NCBI GenBank assembly: GCA_023395255.1
Contig: JAEWZN010000011.1
Coordinates: forward strand, 1 to 64,000
Length of the DNA stretch: 64,000 nt
From: Deferribacteres bacterium
GTDB taxonomy: Bacteria; Chrysiogenota; Deferribacteres; Deferribacterales; Geovibrionaceae
Direction of reading: 5' to 3'
This document shows, piece by piece, positions 26,941-35,942 of the stretch; positions within the stretch are counted from its first letter, which is position 1; the number at the start of each line of letters is the position of its first letter. Under the pieces are notes generated by a model, which saw only the letters and a list, made by a program, of their open reading frames with translations, was not told the origin of the DNA and ran no database searches. Position numbers and translations under genes: made by a program.

Positions 26941-27036
26941 GTAAGAATCCGCACATCCTGTCGGATTCTTACACACGCTCGCGCCGTGGTAAACACGGCT
27001 TCGCTGCGCACGGCGGTTTTCCATCAGTGGAAAACC
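26941..27036 (+). repeat. Three-hairpin dispersed element, copy 2
   Basis: Hairpin 1 is GTAAGAATCCG/CGGATTCTTAC (26941-26972), linker ACACGCTCGCG, hairpin 2 CCGTG/CACGG, linker CTTCGCTGCGCACGGC, and hairpin 3 GGTTTTCCA/TGGAAAACC. All three stems differ in sequence from copy 1 yet remain paired. Beyond it to 27159 no gene is visible. Confidence 0.88.
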
Positions 27037-27159
27037 ATAGTAAAAATCCGCACAGGCAGACTCTTAACTCTCCCCCACATGCTGCCCTGAGCTTTCAACG
27101 GCTCTGCTTTGCATATGTGAGAGAAAACTTATTACATAACCGGAGAAAAAAATCAATCC

Positions 27160-28419
27160 CTAAAGATCGTTAATTACAAGTCCGGTCTGAAGTTTCGGGT
27201 AGAAGTAAGTTGATTTCTGCGGCATAACAAGCCCGCTTTCGGAAATCTCCCTCACCACTTCTATATCCACACCCTTCATCATGAATGCGAGTGTGGGTTT
27301 CTTCGCCATGAGAGCCTTTATCTGCTCCATGGTCTGGAGGAAGTATATCCCCTCTTTGCGGAGTATCTGCTCATCGGAAATACCCGTGCCGGGCTTAATG
27401 AGAGTCTCCTGCACCACATAGGGGTCTACCTTTCTGTATATCGGGTGAAGGGTTTCAAGCACCTCATCCCTGAGAGTGAGCCCGATGAACTTTTCACCGG
27501 TGAACACGGCAAAATTTCTCGCAGGCCCTTTAGTATTGAGGAACTTATCCGCCGCCTCGTAAGAAGCGAGTTCATGAACCTCATAATTTTTCCCAATCTT
27601 CTCTATGAACGTCTCAAGGCTGAAATCCTTGGGAATTTCCACCACTCTGTGCGTGGGGAAAATTTTAAGCCCTTCATCATAGAAGTTTACGAACATCATC
27701 ATAACGAAGTCGTAAGGTTTTATGTTCCCTTCGAGATCGCCGTTCTGCTCTCTTCTGAATTTTTTATAATCCAGAGCGGTTTCATATCTGTGGTGGCCGT
27801 CGGCTATGTAAATAGCCTTGTCCTTCATGAAGTTTTCTATCTCTTCGATAACTTTTGAATCTGTTATCTGCCAGATGGTGTTTTTGACCCCTTCGTCATC
27901 CACGGCGGAAGCAACGGGCATATTCTTCTTAGCATTGGTAAAAGCAGACGAAAGCTTATTTTCCTTATCCATATACAGACCGAAGATCTGGCTGAAGTTG
28001 GTCTGACATGCCTTCATAAGCTCAAAACGGTCTTTCTTGGGACCGGAGAGTGTTTTCTCGTGTGGGAAAACAGAGCCTTTACCCAGTTCCTCAAGCTTGA
28101 GGAGACCAACGAACCCAGTTCTCACATATTCCTTGCCGCCGAAGTTGTATATCTGTTCATAAAGGTAATAGCCCTGCTCCTTATCACGAAGGAGAGTGCC
28201 GTCCTTTTTCCAGTTTTCATAAAGATGTGCTGCGTTCTGATATTTCGAGTCACCATCGCCGTCCGGAAGGTCAAGCCTTACCACGTTAGCGGCGCATCTG
28301 CCTTTCAGCGTCTCTTTCATTTCATCCGATATTACATCGTACGGAGGGGCGACAACCTGTTTGAGAAGCACCTTCTCCAGATTATAGCGCACACCCATGA
28401 AAGGTTTTACAATAGCCAC
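27160..28419 (-). CDS. DUF1015 family protein
   Basis: A 419-residue soluble protein of the DUF1015 (HTH-domain-like, YbhB/YqfO-unrelated) family, whose biochemical role is not established. Recognisable blocks are the N-terminal VVAPPYDVISDEMK, VRLDLPDGDGDSKYQNAAHL, the central TGFVGLLKLEEL...VFPHEKTLSGPKKDR and YIADGHHRYETALDYK. Start codon is GTG at 28419 preceded by AGGAGG at the right distance. It is separated by 9 bp from the tyrS stop and so is cotranscribed with tyrS. Length is normal for the family. Nothing in the sequence shows a catalytic mechanism beyond the conserved His-rich DGHHR motif. Confidence 0.9.
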   Translation of the reverse strand: MAIVKPFMGVRYNLEKVLLKQVVAPPYDVISDEMKETLKGRCAANVVRLDLPDGDGDSKYQNAAHLYENWKKDGTLLRDKEQGYYLYEQIYNFGGKEYVRTGFVGLLKLEELGKGSVFPHEKTLSGPKKDRFELMKACQTNFSQIFGLYMDKENKLSSAFTNAKKNMPVASAVDDEGVKNTIWQITDSKVIEEIENFMKDKAIYIADGHHRYETALDYKKFRREQNGDLEGNIKPYDFVMMMFVNFYDEGLKIFPTHRVVEIPKDFSLETFIEKIGKNYEVHELASYEAADKFLNTKGPARNFAVFTGEKFIGLTLRDEVLETLHPIYRKVDPYVVQETLIKPGTGISDEQILRKEGIYFLQTMEQIKALMAKKPTLAFMMKGVDIEVVREISESGLVMPQKSTYFYPKLQTGLVINDL

Positions 28420-28428
28420 CTGAGCCTC

Positions 28429-29628
28429 CTAGCCTGCTATGATTCTGGCAAATTTTCTTTTGCCGACTTTAAGTATGTGTTCCCCTGCCGAAGGGATCAT
28501 ATCAAGATTTTCGATACGCTCATTGTCGAGGTACACTCCGCCCTGCTTGGCGGTTCTTTTAGCCTCACCGTTGCTGGGGGCGAAATCCAGTTCCCTGATT
28601 ATATCAAGCAGTGACTTGCTGCCTGATATAAACTCAGGCATATCTTCGGGATTTTCCTTATTCGAGAAAACCTTCTCGAAGTTTTCCCTGGCATCCGCTC
28701 CGGCCTGTGCGCCCCAGTATCTGGTCACAATCTCCACTGCGAGGCGTTTTTTAGCCTCCATTGGGTGAAGCACGCCTTCTGCTATATCCTTTTTCATCTG
28801 CTCAATTTCAGCAAGGCTGAGGTCTGAGAGAAGCAGGTAATAGCGCATCATGAGTTCATCGGTGATCGACATAAGCTTGCCGAACATCTCCGAAGGCTGT
28901 TCGCTGATGCCCACATAGTTGTTGAGGGATTTGGACATTTTATTAACGCCGTCAAGCCCTTCAAGAATCGGAACAGTGATCGCATTCTGCGGTCTCTGCC
29001 CGTGGTCTTTCTGGAGCTCTCTGCCCACAAGGAGGTTGAACTTCTGGTCGGTTCCGCCGAGTTCCACGTCTGACCTGAGAGCTACGGAGTCATACCCCTG
29101 AACAAGGGGATAGAGAAATTCATGTATGCTGATTGGTCTGTTTTCTTTATATCTTTTGGAAAAGTCGTCCCTTTCAAGCATTCTGGCAACGGTGTATGAA
29201 GATGCGAGCTTAATCATGCCCACTGCGCTCATCGCTTCCATCCATGTGCTGTTAAATGCGACTTCCGTCTTTTCCGGATCAAGGATTTTAAACACCTGCT
29301 CCTTGTAGGTTTCGGCGTTTTTCAGCACCTCTTCCTTGGTCAGAGCCTTTCTTGTTTCTGATTTGCCGGACGGATCCCCTATCATACCCGTAAAGTCCCC
29401 TATGAGGAAAATTACATGATGCCCCAGTTCCTGAAAATGTTTGAGTTTCTGAATAAGAACCGTGTGTCCGAGGTGAAGATCCGGCGCCGTTGGGTCGAAC
29501 CCTGCTTTGATCCTCAGAGGAACTCCGGTTTTGAGTGATTCTTCGAGTTTTTTCGTCAGTTCCTCTTCGGAGATAATCTCCTCGGTTCCTCTTCTGATAA
29601 GCTCCATCTGCTGATGTACGGGTAGCAC
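28429..29628 (-). CDS. tyrS: Tyrosyl-tRNA synthetase
   Basis: Attaches tyrosine to tRNA-Tyr. This is a class I synthetase of 399 residues with the HIGH-type motif [10 protein letters not shown] near residue 50, [38 protein letters not shown] in the tyrosine site and KMSKS near 230. A C-terminal S4 RNA-binding domain follows ([30 protein letters not shown]). The layout fits the TyrZ-like bacterial subclass. The start is GTG at 29628, closely preceded by GGAGGG. The gene is followed at 9 bp by the DUF1015 gene on the same strand. Confidence 0.96.
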   Translation of the reverse strand: MLPVHQQMELIRRGTEEIISEEELTKKLEESLKTGVPLRIKAGFDPTAPDLHLGHTVLIQKLKHFQELGHHVIFLIGDFTGMIGDPSGKSETRKALTKEEVLKNAETYKEQVFKILDPEKTEVAFNSTWMEAMSAVGMIKLASSYTVARMLERDDFSKRYKENRPISIHEFLYPLVQGYDSVALRSDVELGGTDQKFNLLVGRELQKDHGQRPQNAITVPILEGLDGVNKMSKSLNNYVGISEQPSEMFGKLMSITDELMMRYYLLLSDLSLAEIEQMKKDIAEGVLHPMEAKKRLAVEIVTRYWGAQAGADARENFEKVFSNKENPEDMPEFISGSKSLLDIIRELDFAPSNGEAKRTAKQGGVYLDNERIENLDMIPSAGEHILKVGKRKFARIIAG

Positions 29629-29761
29629 TTAGCCCTCCAAAGTTACACGGAGAAACCGCCTGTCCTGCGCGGTTTTCCGCCGATCTGCCCTGTTCTGAAA
29701 CAAGCGCAAATTCGTAGTCAATATATACGATCAATCATCCAAGTTCAAGTAAAGTCTTATT

Positions 29762-30556
29762 TTACAGCCGTTCCGGGAGCATCAGGTTCATTATCTGCGC
29801 TTCAAAGAATATGTAAACAACTGCCGCAACAGCAATGAATAAGCCGAAGGGTATCATGTAGTTTTTGTCTTTTTTCAGAATGACCAGAGGCAGCCCCACC
29901 AGTGAACCTATAATCGCGCTGCCGAAAACTATGAAATACACGGGTATGTAGCCGAGGAAAGCGCCGATCATCATCATAAGCTTGATGTCGCCGCCGCCCA
30001 TCCCCTCCTGTCTGCGGAGCTTTTTATACAGCCACGCGGGAATCCACAGGGAAAGAAAACCGGCAGCAGCCCCGATCAGCGATGAGGTTATGCCCGGATA
30101 AGTAACAAACGAAAACAGCACACCGATAACCGCCCCGCCCAGAGTGTACGTATCCGGAATTATACCGCACTCAAACTCAGGATCAGCCGCGGTGAAAACA
30201 TCCGTCAGCCCCGCTCCGAGGAGCAGAAACACAAACACAAAGTATTTCAGAGTATAGAGGCTTATCCCGAATTTCAGAAACACCAGAAAAAACATAACCC
30301 CGGTAAAAAGTTCCACCAGAGGGTATTTTACGGAAATTTTCCTGCCGCAGTCACGGCATCTGCCTTTCAGCAGAATAAAACCAATGAGGGGGATATTATG
30401 ATAAAACCTTATCCTGTGTCCGCACTGCGGGCAGCTTGAAGGAGGATAAACAACTGACAGATCTCTGGGAAGCCTTGCTATGAGCACGTTCAGGAAACTT
30501 CCGAACACAAGGCCTATGATGAAAATGTATAAAGACAAAAGAACAAAGAGGGGCAA
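29762..30556 (-). CDS. pilD: Type IV prepilin peptidase / N-methyltransferase
   Basis: A 264-residue inner-membrane aspartic protease that cleaves and N-methylates type IV pilins and type II secretion pseudopilins. The N-terminal cytoplasmic loop has the paired CxxC motifs C42/C45 and C67/C70 (CPQCGHRIRF and GRCRDCGRK), usual for bifunctional enzymes. The catalytic aspartates appear in LTDVFTAADPE, early in helix 3, and in GMGGGDIKLMMMIGAFLGY (the G-x-G-D motif). About seven or eight hydrophobic helices are visible. It follows cheX by 2 bp. No pilin genes are in the window, so its substrates are elsewhere. Confidence 0.94.
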   Translation of the reverse strand: MPLFVLLSLYIFIIGLVFGSFLNVLIARLPRDLSVVYPPSSCPQCGHRIRFYHNIPLIGFILLKGRCRDCGRKISVKYPLVELFTGVMFFLVFLKFGISLYTLKYFVFVFLLLGAGLTDVFTAADPEFECGIIPDTYTLGGAVIGVLFSFVTYPGITSSLIGAAAGFLSLWIPAWLYKKLRRQEGMGGGDIKLMMMIGAFLGYIPVYFIVFGSAIIGSLVGLPLVILKKDKNYMIPFGLFIAVAAVVYIFFEAQIMNLMLPERL

Positions 30557-30558
30557 GA

Positions 30559-31029
30559 TTAACCCTTTTTCTCCTGGAGCGCTGCTTCGATAACAAAACT
30601 GCTGCCGTCCAGGCTGAATTTAACGCAGAGGCTTTTTGTGGTTCTCTGCTTGGCTATTTTATGGTCTTTTCCGAGGATTACGTTTGGAATGGAGATCTTG
30701 AACCTAACGCCGAGGCGCGAGAAAATCTGTTTTGCCCCTCCTGCTATCATGTTGAGGATTTCGCCTATGGCATCCGTAACATCTGCGTCTATAGAGGTTT
30801 TTTCCTCACCGGCGAAACTTTTGTATATCTTAAGGGCAAGGGATTCCGGCATGCTGATTATAACAAACCCGTTAGCGTCTCCGGCCAGACCGATTACACC
30901 TGAGATCTCGTTGACAAACTCCTTCTCATCCCTAATATAGACCTCTTCCTTTCTGGGTTCGGCTCCCACCATGGTTTTGAAAACCTGACTGGTGGAAATA
31001 ATAAAGGGGTTGATATGCTCCGCTTTCAT
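30559..31029 (-). CDS. cheX: CheX-like CheY-P phosphatase / chemotaxis protein
   Basis: A 156-residue cytoplasmic protein of the CheC/CheX/FliY family. MKAEHINPFIISTSQVFKTM at the N-terminus and the active-site helix DAIGEILNMIAGGAKQIFSRL, with the E-x-x-N pair, match CheX, which removes phosphate from CheY to reset flagellar rotation. The core IGLAGDANGFVIISMPESLA is the CheX beta-sheet. It is located between lpxI and pilD rather than in a chemotaxis cluster. No cheA or cheY is in the window. The start has normal spacing from lpxI (39 bp). Confidence 0.88.
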   Translation of the reverse strand: MKAEHINPFIISTSQVFKTMVGAEPRKEEVYIRDEKEFVNEISGVIGLAGDANGFVIISMPESLALKIYKSFAGEEKTSIDADVTDAIGEILNMIAGGAKQIFSRLGVRFKISIPNVILGKDHKIAKQRTTKSLCVKFSLDGSSFVIEAALQEKKG

Positions 31030-31068
31030 AAAACCTCGAAAAATCCGCCGGATTTACTTTTGTATAAT

Positions 31069-31869
31069 TCAGATACCAAGAAATGAAATCCCGCTGGAAT
31101 CTGCAAATTCCTTACAGCCGTCATAATCGACAATAAACGTGCTTCCGGCTTCAACAGCCAGAACAGTTCCTTTATTATCTGCTATTTGTTTTAGGGTGTC
31201 AACCCCTACAGTCGGAATATCGAACCTGTCATCCTGAAAGGGGCGTTTGATTTTTATAACAACAGCTTTGCTTTTAGCAAGCTTACAGCCGCGTTCAATT
31301 GCCGCATCCGTGCCTTCCAGAGCTTCCACAGCCATAACAGCACGCTTGCGTACGATAATTGTCTGCCCTATGTCAAGCTCGCCGATTTTTTTTGCGATCG
31401 CAAACCCGAACTCAATGTCCGCCTGCTCCTCCTTATCCGGCTGACGGGAAGAGATCTGCCCCTTCGGAGCCAGAAAACGGCTGAGAACTTCTGTCTGTTT
31501 CATGATATTTATTCCGTTTGCCTCGAACTCCTCCCTGATCGCACCCATTACAGTGTCATCACGGAAGTCTCTGACTTTAAAGATAAGCTTAAACAGAGTG
31601 GCATCAACGCGGAGCCTGCCGAGGAGGACATCCTTATCCACCTTTCCGGCAAAAACCACATCCGTCACACCTGCTTTTTTGAGTGTTTTGATGACTTTTC
31701 CGACCTGCAAAGGGGAAAAGACCGGGAGAACGCCGCAGTAAGGGCGGAGGAACTCAGCAACGCCGTCCGCAAGGGCAATAACCATGTGCTCTCTTCCGGC
31801 GGCTTCAAGCTCCCTCTTCACCAGAAGGGGTATCTCCCCCCTTCCGGCTATCAGCCCTATTTTGCTCAA
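31069..31869 (-). CDS. lpxI: UDP-2,3-diacylglucosamine pyrophosphatase (LpxI)
   Basis: Hydrolyses UDP-2,3-diacylglucosamine to lipid X in lipid A synthesis; LpxI replaces LpxH in many non-gamma-proteobacteria. The 266-residue protein opens with SKIGLIAGRGEIPLLVKREL and has the C-terminal catalytic domain blocks VVKIKRPFQDDRFDIPTVGVDTL and AVEAGSTFIVDYDGC. It overlaps the oxidoreductase gene by 4 bp and sits in the lpxD-fabZ-lpxA run, which supports the assignment. Normal length for the family (about 270-280 aa). It acts in the cytosol at the inner membrane. Confidence 0.93.
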   Translation of the reverse strand: MSKIGLIAGRGEIPLLVKRELEAAGREHMVIALADGVAEFLRPYCGVLPVFSPLQVGKVIKTLKKAGVTDVVFAGKVDKDVLLGRLRVDATLFKLIFKVRDFRDDTVMGAIREEFEANGINIMKQTEVLSRFLAPKGQISSRQPDKEEQADIEFGFAIAKKIGELDIGQTIIVRKRAVMAVEALEGTDAAIERGCKLAKSKAVVIKIKRPFQDDRFDIPTVGVDTLKQIADNKGTVLAVEAGSTFIVDYDGCKEFADSSGISFLGI

Positions 31870-32840
31870 ATCCTGACCTCTTCTGCGCCTATGCCTTTGT
31901 TAAGCATATCATCAATCTTGAGGGCAATTTTGAGGGATTTAAGTTCGTGCTCCACAGTAACCACGCGTTTCACGGTTCCGTTTATGCAGTCTATAAAATG
32001 CTTTATTTCCTGTTTCAGCGGGTTGTCCTTATAAACGAAAAGCCTCTCCAGAATATACTCGTTTCTGTAGTGAAGCTCCTTGTTCCCGAACACATGCTGG
32101 CTTTGCGCGTTGCGGTATATGTTTATGTCCTGACTTGTGTAATCCAGAGTGATGAAGGCATCCTTCTGGCTTATGCTCATTATCCTGTCCTTCTTCTGGG
32201 TAACACGGCTCACAACTATCTGCGCTGTGGTGTTCCCATCAAAGCGGATATTCACCGCCGCATAATCCGGCAGTTCGGAATGAACCTTGGAGCCTGCGGC
32301 CTGTATCTCCACAACATCTGCGTGCACCATGTTCACAATTATGTCTATGTCGTGGATCATGAGATCAAGGATAATGCTGTCCTTGGCGAAGTTGGGGTTA
32401 AAGGGTCCCACACGTCTGGATTCTATGAGGTAAGGGTTATCCGCTATCTTGCGGAGTTCCTGAACAGCGCCGTTGAACCTCTCAACGTGCCCTATATGGA
32501 GCACAAGGTTTCTTTCAGCAGCTATTTCAAACAGCTTCTGCGCCTCATCAAGGTTTGTGGTGATAGGTTTTTCCACGAGAACATGCTTACCGGCCTCAAG
32601 GCATTCCTTAACTATATCAAAGTGATACTTTGTGGGGGCAGCAACGGTGACAGCGTCAACCTTGGGAAGAAGGTCACGGTAATCTGTGAACGCCTCATAT
32701 TTGAATCTGGGTTTAAGTTCGTCCAGAACCGCCTGCGAAGCATCGCACATTCCTGTCATTTTAACATTCTGGAGCTCGTCATATATGTTCAGATGGTATT
32801 TGCCCATCTTGCCGAGCCCGATAAGGCCAACATTAAGCAT
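31866..32840 (-). CDS. Gfo/Idh/MocA-family NAD(P)-dependent oxidoreductase
   Basis: A 324-residue two-domain dehydrogenase. The Rossmann motif is LNVGLIGLGKMGKYHLNIY at the N-terminus, followed by VDAVTVAAPTKYHFDIVKEC and LVEKPITTNLDEAQKL (the E-K-P catalytic-lysine motif). The C-terminal sheet domain begins near VIDL/LDLMIHDIDIIVNMVHAD, with the catalytic-type HDIDI. It lies between lpxA (5 bp away) and lpxI in a lipid A operon. In several bacteria such a dehydrogenase (GnnA) converts UDP-GlcNAc to a 3-keto precursor for 3-amino lipid A, but this needs a GnnB aminotransferase, which is not seen here. Substrate is therefore unassigned; a sugar-nucleotide is plausible. Confidence 0.85.
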   Translation of the reverse strand: MLNVGLIGLGKMGKYHLNIYDELQNVKMTGMCDASQAVLDELKPRFKYEAFTDYRDLLPKVDAVTVAAPTKYHFDIVKECLEAGKHVLVEKPITTNLDEAQKLFEIAAERNLVLHIGHVERFNGAVQELRKIADNPYLIESRRVGPFNPNFAKDSIILDLMIHDIDIIVNMVHADVVEIQAAGSKVHSELPDYAAVNIRFDGNTTAQIVVSRVTQKKDRIMSISQKDAFITLDYTSQDINIYRNAQSQHVFGNKELHYRNEYILERLFVYKDNPLKQEIKHFIDCINGTVKRVVTVEHELKSLKIALKIDDMLNKGIGAEEVRI

Positions 32841-32845
32841 GGTTT

Positions 32846-33613
32846 CTATCTCCGGGAGAAGCCTCTTTTTGAAGGGGCTTCTATGAAATCAATAAACATT
32901 TTTACTTCGTCAAACTGGTTGAGCTCCTTCAGCAGTGAAGGCACACTTTCCCAAGGGTTTGAGAGGTTTCCGTATATATGCAGAGCCTTTTTAAGCTCAA
33001 GCCTCGCCTCGCTGCTCATTCCTCTGCGGCGCAGCCCGACTATGTTCAGTCCGGGTATTCCGCCGTCAGCAAAAAGGCAGAAGTGAGGCACATCCTTGGT
33101 TACGCTGGCTCTGTTGCCCAGCATTACCATTGAGCCGATTCTGGTAAACTGGTGAACGGCTGCATAACCGCCGAACACGGTAAAATCGCCCACGCGCACA
33201 TGCCCTGCCGTGCAGGAGTAGTTAGTGAAAATCACGTTATTGCCCACAACAGAGTCGTGAGCTATATGAGAGCCTGTCATAAGGTAGCAGTTGTCACCCA
33301 CAAGGGTTATCCAGTTTTCCTTGGTTGTTGCCCTGTGGATTGTGGCAAACTCCCTGATGACGCAGTTTTTGCCTATTTTAAGCTTAGTGTCTTCGCCTTT
33401 GAAGCCGGTATCCTGCGGCGCTCCGCCCACATGGGCGTTGGCGCAGATTACCGTTCCGTCGCCTATCTCAGTGTGTATCTCCACCACGGCATTAACACCG
33501 ATTTTAACACCCGCGCCTATTTTGCAGCCTTTGCCGACATAGGCTCCGCGCTCTATCTCCGCCGTCTCATGTACTTCACTGCCCGGATCAACATATGCAA
33601 GAGGACTTATCAT
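32846..33613 (-). CDS. lpxA: UDP-N-acetylglucosamine acyltransferase
   Basis: First step of lipid A synthesis: transfer of a 3-hydroxyacyl chain from ACP to UDP-GlcNAc. From the ATG at 33613, with ribosome site GGGAAG, it is 255 residues. The long reading to 33652 adds 13 residues. A left-handed beta-helix of hexapeptide repeats runs through the first 190 residues (GAYVGKGCKIGAGVKIG, VGDFTVFGGYAAVHQFTRIG). The catalytic His lies in SHIAHDSVVGNNVIF, and the C-terminal helices (LRRRGMSSEARLELKKALHI) are typical of LpxA. The ATGA overlap with the fabZ stop shows translational coupling. Confidence 0.95.
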   Translation of the reverse strand: MISPLAYVDPGSEVHETAEIERGAYVGKGCKIGAGVKIGVNAVVEIHTEIGDGTVICANAHVGGAPQDTGFKGEDTKLKIGKNCVIREFATIHRATTKENWITLVGDNCYLMTGSHIAHDSVVGNNVIFTNYSCTAGHVRVGDFTVFGGYAAVHQFTRIGSMVMLGNRASVTKDVPHFCLFADGGIPGLNIVGLRRRGMSSEARLELKKALHIYGNLSNPWESVPSLLKELNQFDEVKMFIDFIEAPSKRGFSRR

Positions 33614-34044
33614 TTCACTTCCCTCATAACCGCAGTAAGAATCGCTTCGCACGCTGTTTCGCCGTTAACACTCGCAACACACTCGGATTTGAGGAGATCC
33701 CTCTTCGCCTTGAGCACTTCGCAGTTAAGGGTCAGCGTGTCACCCGGTTCAACAATTCTGCGGAATTTTGCGTTTTCAATGGACATAAATAGAAAGAATT
33801 TACCCTTTCCCGTCTCGCCCTGTTTGCTGAGGGCGTATATGCCCGAAGCCTGTGCCAGAGCCTCAACTATCAGCACACCGGGCATAACCGGATAACCGGG
33901 GAAATGACCCATGAAGTGCGGCTCGTTGAACGTTACATTTTTAATTGCCGTTATTCCGTTTTCTCTTATCTCAAGAACCTTGTCCACAAGGAGGAATGGG
34001 TAACGGTGGGGAAGAATTTCAAGAATCTGTCTCAGATCCATCAT
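33610..34044 (-). CDS. fabZ: (3R)-hydroxyacyl-ACP dehydratase
   Basis: A 144-residue hot-dog enzyme that dehydrates 3-hydroxyacyl-ACP in fatty-acid elongation and so balances membrane lipids against lipid A precursors. Landmarks are ILPHRYPFLLVDKV at the N-terminus, NEPHFMGHFPGYPVMPGVLIVEALAQ with the catalytic H-F-P-G and E residues, and a short C-terminal sheet. Start at 34044 (ATGATG) follows AAGGAG. The 5' end overlaps lpxD by 26 bp and the stop overlaps lpxA, so the three genes are coupled. Confidence 0.96.
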   Translation of the reverse strand: MMDLRQILEILPHRYPFLLVDKVLEIRENGITAIKNVTFNEPHFMGHFPGYPVMPGVLIVEALAQASGIYALSKQGETGKGKFFLFMSIENAKFRRIVEPGDTLTLNCEVLKAKRDLLKSECVASVNGETACEAILTAVMREVK

Positions 34045-35071
34045 TGTCGAGTCTCCTTGAGATTTCGTTAACTTTCTTTCTTATATCAGAAATTTCCAGC
34101 AGAGCAGCGTTATTCTTCATCCATTTCATCTTTGGCTGAATGGGATAACCGCCGTATATTCCGCCTTCTTCAATATCTCTGTCTACTCCGCCCTGAGCGG
34201 CTATGATAGTTTTTGAGGCGATTTTCACATGATCCTTAGTGCCTGATCTGGCTCCGAAAATCACATAGTCGCCCATTTCGCAGCTTCCGGCTATCCCTGT
34301 CTGCCCCACGAAGATGCAGTGCTTGCCTATCTTCGTGTTGTGGCCTATCTGCACCTGATTGTCTATCTTGGTTCCTTCGCCTATGACAGTATCGCCCAGC
34401 GCGCCTCTGTCCACACAGGAGTTGGAGCCTATCTCCACATTATCGCCCAGCACAACGCCGCCGACCTGCGGAATTTTGACAGAAACGCCTTTATCCTGAT
34501 AATAACCGAAGCCGTCAGCACCTATCACGCAGCCGGAGTGGAGAATAACCCCGTTTCCTAGGCGGCAGCCGTGATAAACAGTAACATTCGGGTAGATAAC
34601 GCAGTTATCGCCGACAACAGTTCCCGTCCCGATGAAAGAGTTGGGGTAAACCACCGTCCCTTCGCCTATTACGGCATCATCTGAGATTGTGGCTCCCGCC
34701 TCTATTCTGGCAGAGGAGGCGATTTTTGCGGAAGGGGAGATATTAGCCCTCTCGCTTATACCTGCCGGTTTCACTGCCGGAGGATAGAAAATCTCAATAG
34801 CGAGAGCTAATGCCGCGCGCGCTTCCTTCACATAGATTACCGGCCTGTCGGCGGGGAAAGTATGCCCTTCAGGAATGACAAAAGCGGAAGCTGAGCCCCT
34901 GAGGGCAGCCTCCGCCAGTTTTTTATCGAACAGAAAGGATATACATCCGCTCTCGGCAGAATCAACAGGGCGGATGCCGTTTATCTCAGCATCCTCTCCC
35001 TCAAGCCGTCCGCCGAGTTTTGCGGCGATTTCCGAAAGCTTAAGCTTTCCGCTTATTTTTTTACGTTCCAT
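34019..35071 (-). CDS. lpxD: UDP-3-O-(3-hydroxyacyl)glucosamine N-acyltransferase
   Basis: Adds the second acyl chain during lipid A synthesis. The 350-residue protein has the N-terminal uridine-binding domain (LSEIAAKLGGRLEGEDAEI, then RPVIYVKEARAALALAIEIF), a left-handed beta-helix of hexapeptide repeats from about 105 (ISPSAKIASSARIEAGATIS) and the catalytic-His block DNQVQIGHNTKIGKHCIFVG. It is cotranscribed with fabZ and lpxA and overlaps the end of skp by 19 bp. Normal length. Confidence 0.96.
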   Translation of the reverse strand: MERKKISGKLKLSEIAAKLGGRLEGEDAEINGIRPVDSAESGCISFLFDKKLAEAALRGSASAFVIPEGHTFPADRPVIYVKEARAALALAIEIFYPPAVKPAGISERANISPSAKIASSARIEAGATISDDAVIGEGTVVYPNSFIGTGTVVGDNCVIYPNVTVYHGCRLGNGVILHSGCVIGADGFGYYQDKGVSVKIPQVGGVVLGDNVEIGSNSCVDRGALGDTVIGEGTKIDNQVQIGHNTKIGKHCIFVGQTGIAGSCEMGDYVIFGARSGTKDHVKIASKTIIAAQGGVDRDIEEGGIYGGYPIQPKMKWMKNNAALLEISDIRKKVNEISRRLDNDGSETDS

Positions 35072-35568
35072 TCCTTGTTGTACCTTTCGATAACTATGTC
35101 AGTTATATCCACTTTGTCGGAGAAATACATAACGCCGGCATGCTGAAACTCAACAATAAGCTCATAGTTAAGCTCTTTTCCGAGTTTTTCAGTAATAGTA
35201 AGTACTTCTGACTCTATATCTTTAAGGTAACGCGCCTCTATTCTCTGAAGCTGGTTGGAATAGTCTTTTTTCGCGCCGTTGAACTCTCTGACAAGTCTGT
35301 TGATTTCCGCAGATTTCTTGTCTTTCGCCTCAGGAGTGAGCAGGTTTGCCTGCTTCTCGAAATCATTCTGAAGTTTGGTAATCTCTTTGCTGAGTTTTTC
35401 AAGCTCTGTGTCAAACTCTGCCGCTTTGGTTTTCAGCCTATTGTAGACGGATTTGCCGGAATCCGAAGTGCTGAGCACTTTCTGAAAGTTGACGACACCA
35501 ATTTTGGCGAACGCCGTACCGGACATCATAAGAACCGCTGCAACAACTAAAGCCGTAAGTTTACTCAT
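35053..35568 (-). CDS. skp: OmpH/Skp-family periplasmic chaperone
   Basis: A 171-residue secreted chaperone for outer-membrane proteins. The start at 35568 (MSKLTALVVAAVLMMSGTAFA) gives a standard signal peptide ending in AFA and follows GGAGG; the 26 codons further upstream run into a repeat element. The mature part begins KIGVVNFQKVLSTSDSGKSV and is followed by a long coiled coil (about 50-135), forming the tentacles of the Skp trimer. It lies between bamA and lpxD, the conserved arrangement for envelope biogenesis genes. The 980-bp spacer upstream is packed with repeats. Confidence 0.93.
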   Translation of the reverse strand: MSKLTALVVAAVLMMSGTAFAKIGVVNFQKVLSTSDSGKSVYNRLKTKAAEFDTELEKLSKEITKLQNDFEKQANLLTPEAKDKKSAEINRLVREFNGAKKDYSNQLQRIEARYLKDIESEVLTITEKLGKELNYELIVEFQHAGVMYFSDKVDITDIVIERYNKEWNVKK

Positions 35569-35593
35569 TAAAATAGCCTCCATATTTGATTGT

Positions 35594-35687
35594 GTAAAAT
35601 TTTCCTTCCATGGAAATTTTACACACACGCTCGCGCCGAATTCCATTCGGCTCCGCTACGCACGGCGCATTTCCATCCATGGAAATG
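35594..35687 (+). repeat. Three-hairpin dispersed element, copy 3
   Basis: Hairpin 1 has arms GTAAAATTTTCC and GGAAATTTTAC, followed by ACACACGCTCGCG, hairpin 2 CCGAA/TTCGG, linker CTCCGCTACGCACGGCG and hairpin 3 CATTTCCAT/ATGGAAATG. It lies directly upstream of the skp ribosome site. A fragment with the first linker and the end of hairpin 3 recurs at 35795-35838. Confidence 0.85.
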
Positions 35688-35750
35688 TATATATATTATA
35701 TGCCTTTGCTTCTGTCATAAATTTGTAATCACAAATTTCCTTTCCATGGA

Positions 35751-35794
35751 AAACCGCCGATTAGTTCCGGCGGTTTCTGCACCAAGCCTGCTGA
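35751..35794 (+). repeat. 45-bp hairpin-plus-tail element (same family as in prmC)
   Basis: AAACCGCCG and CGGCGGTTT form a 9-bp stem, followed by a tail ending in AAGCCTGCTGA. The same stem-loop-tail plan with a different stem sequence occurs twice in tandem within prmC at 40737-40822. Confidence 0.65.
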
Positions 35795-35942
35795 CAATTT
35801 TACACACACGCTCGCGCCGAATTCCAACCATGGAAATGTATATATCCTATATTTTATTGATCCCCGGTCATTCTGAGGCAGAGCCGAAGAATATCAAACC
35901 TTGGGACTGCCGCGTCGCTCTGCTCCTCGCAGTGACGATGAA

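Noticed and set aside
29288..29734. 148-codon same-strand frame overlapping tyrS
   Set aside because: Out of frame with TyrS over its conserved N-terminus; composition is Arg/Gly-rich noise from that frame.
31947..33086. 379-codon plus-strand open frame across the oxidoreductase and lpxA
   Set aside because: Antisense shadow of two clear genes; no domain signatures.
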